Source: Stephanodiscus triporus (lineage: Eukaryota > Bacillariophyta > Thalassiosirophyceae > Thalassiosirales > Thalassiosiraceae). Taken from it: DNA of 12,699 nucleotides. The notes beneath the pieces were generated by a model that ran no database searches, was not told the origin of the DNA, and saw only the letters and a program-made list of their open reading frames with translations. The stretch is from positions 1 through 12,699 of the forward strand of contig JALLAZ010000700.1 in NCBI GenBank assembly GCA_036939755.1. Reading direction: 5' to 3'. Below are positions 1 through 6,500 of this stretch, piece after piece; the stretch's first letter is position 1, and each line of letters opens with the position of its first letter. A program made the translations under genes and the position numbers.

Positions 1-24
1 CACCATCGTTGTTGTTGCCGTCAG

Positions 25-66
25 CATCACCATCACCATCACCATCACCATCACCAGCACCATCAC
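25..66. repeat. CATCAC hexanucleotide/triplet microsatellite
   Basis: Five perfect copies of CATCAC run from 25 to 54, followed by CAGCAC and one more CATCAC. Looser CATT/CATC/GTTG triplet-like units continue to about position 210. The tract is read directly. It is simple-sequence DNA and I see no gene attached to it. Confidence 0.9.
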
Positions 67-700
67 TATCCCTTCTCCTCTTTCATTTACTACTTGATTG
101 ATGTGTTGCCACAGTTGTTGTCATTGCCATTGTCATCATTATGCATTGCCGCTGTCATCACTGCTGCCATTGTCATTGTTGTTGGCATTGCCATCACTGT
201 CACCATCCCTTCTCCTCTGCTTCCGGTTGATGATGATGACTGGCCAATTGTTCAATCCATTCTTCCGCCAAACAAATTTGTCACTGCTGACAACAAGCAC
301 AAGGATTAAAGGATTCAGTAGGGGAGTCAAGGGGGGGCTAGTCTTGCCTTTCAGGGTCGGCACTTTGTCATCCTCGTTGTCATCATAATAATTGGGGGAG
401 ACGGTCACGGACAAGGACAACACGATGCAGTGTCCATTGCCCTGCTGTGGCGGCAGGGGCGGCATGTCCTTGTTGCATTGGTGCTCCTCGTGGCGGTCGC
501 CACTACAGTTGTCAGGGTGTTGCACTACATCATCGCGTCCAAGGGAGGGGAAGACAATGGGGGCAATCGTCCCAATGACATGGGAGCCAGCAATGACGGG
601 GTGAGGGGTGAAGTGGGATTGTTTGGGGGGCGATGGTGACAAAGTGTCGGCCGGCAACAACGTCCATGTGGGGGGCGGTGACAATGGCAAAAACTAACAT
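67..700. other. Low-complexity intergenic DNA, no supported gene
   Basis: The stretch is built from degenerate CATTGCC/TGTCATCA units on its left and G-rich CA/TG-type sequence on its right. Long open frames exist on both strands (for example 139-690 minus). Their translations are poor in recognisable domains, rich in Pro, Ser, Asp and Asn, and follow from the repeat composition. I see no splice pattern or family motif. A repeat-rich exon of a gene reaching past the left edge cannot be excluded. Confidence 0.5.
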
Positions 701-1880
701 TAAGTGCTATTTTCACTTATCCTTGCGATGACGTGTTTTTTGTGCCTACATGACTGGAGAAGGACTCCCCTCACTGATACACTATGTACTCCCTATGTAT
801 TATTTTGCCTAAACTTCATATAAAAGTACATATCAATATCAAAAATAAAAGTGTGACACAGCACAGTTGGAACGGGGAGATCAAGAGGAGTAATATGCGC
901 TACTATTTAGCCCAAGAAGTAGCATTAAATCTGGCTACAAGGCACTGAAATGATGTTTTTGCCAGACAAAGCTAGCGTTTCCTTAAAATGGCCAGTCACT
1001 ACCCAGGGTGGAATCCCACAATTTAATGTTGGTTTTGTACCTGTGGCTGCGCCTATGTGAGGTCTAAAATAAAAAGCTAGCGTCCTGCCATGGGTATGCT
1101 GTTTTACACCAATAATGCCGTCTTGAACAACTTCCAAACTCATCTCCCTGATAAGAAATGTTCTCAGAACTACAGCTTTACCTCTACGAGTGCAGTGTGC
1201 TCCCAGTTTTTTCCCAAGCTGCATCAGCAATTAGTGACGAGCAAGCAAAGACATCAATTTAGATGAGCTCCTCAGCTTTAATTCTGCCAATTCACATTTG
1301 ACTGAAGCTTATGGCATCAATGAGCTGAGTAGAGGGTCCATTTTGGGGTACAAAATTCTGTCTATTTTTGGCTTAGGTCTACTGTAAGATAGCTAGCTAA
1401 AAGTTGTATTCTTTTGTAAGCATTTTGTAGTTTTTCACTCCCATCGATACCATGGCGACCACCAGGGCGATACGGCACAGGCACTTGCCTGCTGATGGCA
1501 GCATCCAGTGGCTTTCAATGCAGTTCTGGATGTGCTCCATTTAGTGATATGCCCCACATTGTACCGCTGCACCTGCATGGCCATCGAAATGGCCAGCAAT
1601 TAGCTTGCTTTTTTTGTCATCATTGATTTTGTTTTTGCATACAACCTACTCTAACGACCATGTTAAGGTCAAAATAAATTAAAACTGAGTCACCATATTG
1701 TTAAGTAGTGTGTTAATAGTCTATTTGTATCTTTTGGTTGCCCACCAACAATGGTGGATGCCGTTTCGACCACCATTGTCGTCAGCGGGTGAGCGATTAG
1801 TAAAAGAAGGGCAAGAAATGTAGAATTAAACTAAATACGCTGTTACTGTTATTTTATCATTTTAATTAAAACCGCAGGAC
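701..1880. other. AT-rich intergenic region, possible decayed remnant at 925-1230
   Basis: No complete gene is visible. The minus strand is open from 1230 to 925 (101 codons, no ATG at its start) and is less repetitive than its surroundings. Neighbouring minus frames upstream of 1230 also read as ordinary protein for a short way before stops. This fits a broken relic of a gene or transposable element, but I recognise no family. The rest is AT-rich with scattered CCACCAT/ATGGTGG words, which form the hairpin listed separately. Confidence 0.4.
1748..1779. repeat. Perfect 10-bp inverted repeat (hairpin)
   Basis: ACAATGGTGG at 1748-1757 is the exact reverse complement of CCACCATTGT at 1770-1779, with a 12-base loop between them. 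There is no T-run after it that would suggest a terminator. It could be a mobile-element end or a chance product of the CCACCAT-rich sequence here. Confidence 0.7.
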
Positions 1881-1884
1881 AGTG

Positions 1885-1900
1885 CCCTAACCCTAACCCT
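1885..1900. repeat. Interstitial telomere-type repeat
   Basis: CCCTAACCCTAACCCT is read directly: two full CCCTAA units plus CCCT, 16 bases. TTAGGG is the common telomere repeat in many eukaryotes, diatoms included as far as I know. Such a short internal copy may mark an old double-strand-break repair event or be coincidence. Confidence 0.75.
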
Positions 1901-2390
1901 TGTCTTCCATGTTGCCCTCATTGGAATGCGCGTGTCTATTAAATCCATTCCATTGGAGGGGGAAATGGGCCCACCATGGTGGTGATGTTTGTGGGGTGTG
2001 TTTTGCAGGAAAGACGGGATTTCCCTACTATTCCTACGTACTAATCCTACGAGGTGGAAGTTTTTCATTCCCACCGGAATCCTTATAGGGGTAAATCTGT
2101 CAAGCTTCCACCATCATGCCAAACAACAGAACTAACCTCGTCTTTTTTTGGGAGACCATCCCCTTTTGTGCTCATCATGGTCCCACAAGCCACAAGACTG
2201 AATGCCGAATGAGCCCCAACCCATTCCGAAGCATTCCTGCCAATGCCAGTGGCCACCTTGGTCTGGCCCTCACCACAAAAAATAAATCCGAACACTGCAG
2301 TGGCAGTGTTTTTTGCCCCGTTCTACCTAGGTACTCACCCCCGGAGACCTGATGAGAATAAATTATAATTCTATCATCATTCCACCAATA

Positions 2391-2404
2391 ATATTATATA
2401 ATAT
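2391..2404. repeat. 14-bp perfect AT palindrome
   Basis: ATATTATATAATAT reads the same on both strands. It sits in AT-rich DNA about 350 bases before the FANCM start codon. No function can be assigned. Confidence 0.7.
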
Positions 2405-2677
2405 GCCCATGGCCATCAACCACTTAGACATAAGTATCCGAATCTTAGTATCGATGGAGGCATACTATCGAATTCAATAAAAAGTTGAATGAAAACTCCC
2501 TTGATCGAACATGCTGGTGCTCGAGAGGTGTTGTTGGATTGGTGGCGTTTGCCCAGCATATCACAACGATCAAGACGACCACAGGCAAGAATATATGGTG
2601 TAGTACATACGAACCCTCTCTTTTCCTCGCGCCATTTTTTTAGTCTCATGAGAAAAACGAACACCTACCACCTGTGT

Positions 2678-2749
2678 ATGTGAGGAGTCGGGCGTCGTCG
2701 CCTCTCTATGGTACGATACTTCGTCGCCTCCCCCAAAACATATTTTTGA
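2678..2749 (+). promoter_or_regulatory. Two short upstream ORFs in the FANCM leader
   Basis: ATGTGA at 2678-2683 is a minimal start-stop ORF. ATG at 2708 opens a 13-codon frame that stops with TGA at 2747-2749, eight bases before the FANCM ATG. Both are out of frame with FANCM. If transcription starts upstream of 2678 they could reduce translation of FANCM. The transcription start is unknown, so a regulatory role is only a possibility. Confidence 0.25.
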
Positions 2750-2757
2750 AAAGAATA

Positions 2758-3488
2758 ATGGCCGTCGAGGGATGGAGCTGTAACGAATGCACCTACCTCC
2801 ACAGATATCCCGCCCAGAGATGCACCATGTGCAACGCCCTCCGGATGTCGCGTCGGGAGATGCGCGATTTCGTCGCCGGCGTTCGTCCGTCGTCGTTTTC
2901 GTCGTCGTCGGCCGACGATCTTCCGGGCGGAGGCGTCGTCGCCGACGATGTCGTCGGCCCGTCCTGCGGCGCGGCCCCATTTTCCTCGCTCGGTCGTCGA
3001 CCTCCCGTCGTTGCGAACCCGTACGCCGGGAAGACGACGACGTCGTCGTCGTCGTCGTCGGCGGTGATGGCGGCGATGGGCGGTCCTCCTCGTACCACCC
3101 CGCTTACGTCGGGATCGACGAAGACGACGACGACGACATCGACACCGACACCGACGGCTATCGCCGACGGACGAGGGCGGACGACGATGCCGTCGACGGC
3201 AGAATGCGCGGTTCCGCCGTCGTCGCATCGTCCCGACGACGACGAGGAGGACGATCATCCTCCTCGCGGGTTCTTCGATCCGCGAGGAGGAGCGCGACGG
3301 GATGGGAAGAGGGAGGGAGGAGGAGGAGGGGGGAGGAAATCGGATGGTCCGCCGTTCGTGGAGGGGCCGGTGCCCATCCTTGCCGATGCGAGGGATTCGT
3401 GGGTATACCCCCTCGACGAGAAGTATCCGGAAAGGCTCGTGAGTTTTTTTTGTGCCGTATGCACACGATTCATCATTGCGGGATATTC

Positions 3489-3556
<68 letters not shown>

Positions 3557-6500
3557 TGTGATTTGTGATTTGCATGTATCGTTCTCACGTGTCCATCCCT
3601 CTGTCGTTACTATTGTTATTATTATTATTATTATTATTTTCCCTCCACCTCGCAAATAGTATCAACTCCAAATCTCGAAGTCGGCCATACTGCATAATAC
3701 CCTCGTTTCCCTCCCGACGGGATTGGGCAAGACATTAATCGCGGCCGTGGTGATGTACAATTTTTACAGGTGGTACCCGACGGGCAAGGTCGTGTGTGAG
3801 TGGTGTTTTTAGCTTTTTTTCTCTCTCTCTCTCCTCGGATCGGATCCTTCACGAATAGTAGTACTACGGTTAACGATCTCACCACCCCCCTCCACTTCCG
3901 CTGTCATTGTTCACCCGCAAAAAGTCTGCGCCCCAACTCGACCATTGGTCAGCCAGCAAATCCATGCATGGTGAGTTGAGATTTTTTGTGACGGTTTCCC
4001 GCATTAAATGGCCTCGGACGCCCAAATAATGAAAAAATGGCCATTGTCGTTCAATCGTTGATTTTCGCCGTTTTTTTCTTTTTTTTTTAAGTTACAAAAT
4101 CATGGGCATACCCGAAAGGCACACGGCAGAGATATCGGGCAGGTCCAAGCCCGAATCGAGGGACGCCATGTGGAGGAACAAGCGCGTGTTCTTCTGCACG
4201 CCTCAGACGTTGGTGAAGGACGTCGAGGAGGGCCGGTGCGACGCCTCGAAAATCGTATGCGTCGTGATGGACGAGGCGCACCGAGCGACGGGGGAGCACG
4301 CGAATTCGGTCTTGGTCAGGCTGATCGAGGCGTCGGGGGCGAAATTCCGCCTCGTCGGACTCAGCGCCACGCCCGGTACGGACATCAAGTCGATACAGGC
4401 GATATGCGACAGGCTGAAGATAAGTCGCATCGAGGCCAGGGTGGAGGACGATCCGGACGTTAAGCGGTACATCCACCATCGCGAGGAGGAGGTCATCGTA
4501 GTCAAGCAGCCGGACGTGGTCAAGTCCCTCGATGGCAAATTCGCGGAACTGATCATGCCGATACTGACCCGACTTCGGGCGGAGAGGGTTTCCCAGCGGT
4601 TGCATTACGACAGCGGCACCCTGAATCAGTGGTCGGTGATACAGGCAAACAAGGAATACGTCGAAAGGACGGGTGATTATCGGTTGAATGGACAGTTCAA
4701 TATCCTGCGCGAGTTGGTCAACGCGCGCATACTTCTGAAGGCACACGGGGTGCAAATGGCGAGGACGAAACTCTCCGAGGCTGCCAGTAAGCCCTACATG
4801 AAGTATACATCAAAACAGCCGGAGTTCGAATCGCTCATGCGCGACATGACGATGGCGAGCGGAGCGAGGCAGGACGACGCGAGCGGTACCGGGACATTGG
4901 ACGGCTTCGAGAACAATCCCAAATTATTCAAGCTCGTCGAAGTTTTGAGAGAGCACTTCGAGAGGAAGCAGGCCACCGGTCAATCCACGCGCGTCATCGT
5001 TTTCTCGCAATGGAGAGAGTCGGTGGGGGAGATCGTCCAAATGTTGACCTCACAGAATTCTTCCCTGCTCAAACCGGCCCAGGTAAGTCGGTGAACTAAA
5101 TTGATGTTGTATTTTCGTCAGCATCCCACCACACGAAGTAAATTCCTTCCCGATTGGCTTGCATGTGTGTTGCGCGTCAGTTTATCGGACAAGCAAGCAA
5201 AAAATCAGTCGGCGCCGGTAAGAAAGGATCTTCGAATTACAGCACCGGCCAGGATACGGCAGGCATGAATCAAGCGCAGCAACAGAAGGTCTTACAACAG
5301 TTCAGCGATGGCATTTACAACATCCTTGTGTGTACGTGTGTTGGAGAAGAAGGGCTCGATGTGAGTAATCTGCTTTTACAAATAAATCCACTTCTTACTA
5401 TTTGTCATCATCATTCTTTAAAGTTAACTTTGCTTTCAATCAGATCGGCGATGTGGATCTAATTGTGAACTTTGATGTCATGAAGAGTCCAATCCGAAGT
5501 AGTGAGCATTACACTGATTATATATTCTTTTTCAGGTAACTTCTTTTTGGGTTGAGAATCTCACTGCATTGTCGAATTCTCATCACGACACTCAATAGTT
5601 CAGCGAAATGGACGTACGGGGCGTAAGAGAAATGGCCGCGTTGTTTTTTTGGTAGCCGAACACGAAGAAAAGAGGTAAGAAAAATTTGGTCGTATCTGTG
5701 TTGCTGCCTAAGTATCGTTCCATCACCTTCCTTCTCGATACTCCAATCGTAATAGCTATCGACAATCTGTGACAAACAGTAACAAGATTGCAAGAGCCCT
5801 GAGAGATCCGTCAGTTTTCACGCTGTGTAATAATGCCCCCATGTTTCAGATCGAGCCAGAACTTGTGCGAAAGAAGCTCAATGTTGCGACCTTTCGCCTG
5901 TCTCAGGTTGGCGGACACACACCCAAAGCCCGTGGTTTAATCGGTGGTTCAAAGAAAAAACCCGTCCAAAGTAAAGCGATCGAGAGTGACTGGAGACTTG
6001 ATCTCATCGAGGAAGAGGAGCGTGTTAATCTTTTTGGGCATCTTCCGCGTTCTTCGTGTCGTGATTACGAAAAATCGAGCAATGAATTCCCCATTTCACT
6101 CAAGCGAAGATACCTAAATTTGAGAAACCAATCTGTATTCATGAAAATGCTTCTCAAGGGACAAGTTGAAAATGCTGTCATGGCGGTTGGCAGGTCGTCA
6201 ACTGTAGTGAAGGAGTTGGAAACAATATATTGTATGGGTAATTTCCATCAAGAAGAGCGCTCACGGTTGAACAATGTTTCAGATGACGTCGGGGTCAAAG
6301 AAATTAATGTTGATTTTGATTGCGATTGTACATCTAGAGAGGAGGGGCACAGCAACTCACTCGGAACTGAGAATTTAGAGAGCAAGAGTATCAGCCCTGA
6401 TAATACCCTGGATGGTATTTTTGGTCCTATCATTCAAGTTAAATGGGATGTTGGTGTTGATCCCTCGCAACTGGCGAGTCTTTTTGATGCAGAACACCAT

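Larger units (their letters stand above)
1881..2674. other. Intergenic region upstream of FANCM, no supported gene
   Basis: This stretch holds a telomere-like tract (1885-1900), a perfect AT palindrome (2391-2404), and several CCACCAT and ATGGTGG words. Open frames of 60 to 80 codons on both strands lack domains and look like chance. The last few hundred bases probably contain the FANCM promoter, but no TATA-like or other core element stands out enough to call. Confidence 0.45.
3394..5755 (+). other. FANCM helicase core spanning exons 1 to 7
   Basis: The core starts at DSWVYP near the end of exon 1 and is cut by seven introns. Exon 2 carries the ATP-binding loop, exon 3 (46 bases) motif Ia, and exon 4 motifs II (DEAH), III (SATPG) and IV (VIVFSQWR, 589-596). 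Between III and IV lies a helical insert (roughly residues 430-570), as expected of the FANCM/Hef/Mph1 group. Exon 5 ends with CTCVGEEGLD (669-678), exon 6 supplies IGDVDLIVNFD and KSPIR, exon 7 motif VI. All catalytic residues I would look for are present, so an active ATPase is expected. Confidence 0.92.

Noticed and set aside
139..690. Minus-strand open frame of 183 codons in the left repeat region
   Set aside because: Composition is dominated by Pro, Ser, Asp and Asn from triplet-like repeats, with no domain and no supporting splice or start context.
925..1230. Minus-strand open frame of 101 codons as a gene
   Set aside because: No ATG at its start, interrupted frames upstream and no recognisable family; kept only as a possible relic in the regional note.
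2665..3588. Long minus-strand open frame (307 codons) opposite FANCM exon 1
   Set aside because: The TCG/ACG-rich composition removes stop triplets in all frames. The product is mostly Arg and Ser runs plus the GA repeat, while the plus frame carries a real zinc finger and leads into the helicase.
2787..3659. Second plus-strand open frame (290 codons) over exon 1 and intron 1
   Set aside because: It is an Arg/Val/Asp-rich shadow in another frame with no domain, and it runs through the GA and ATT repeats of the intron.
4087..4755. Minus-strand open frame (222 codons) opposite FANCM exon 4
   Set aside because: It is an antisense shadow of the GC-rich helicase exon; no family features.
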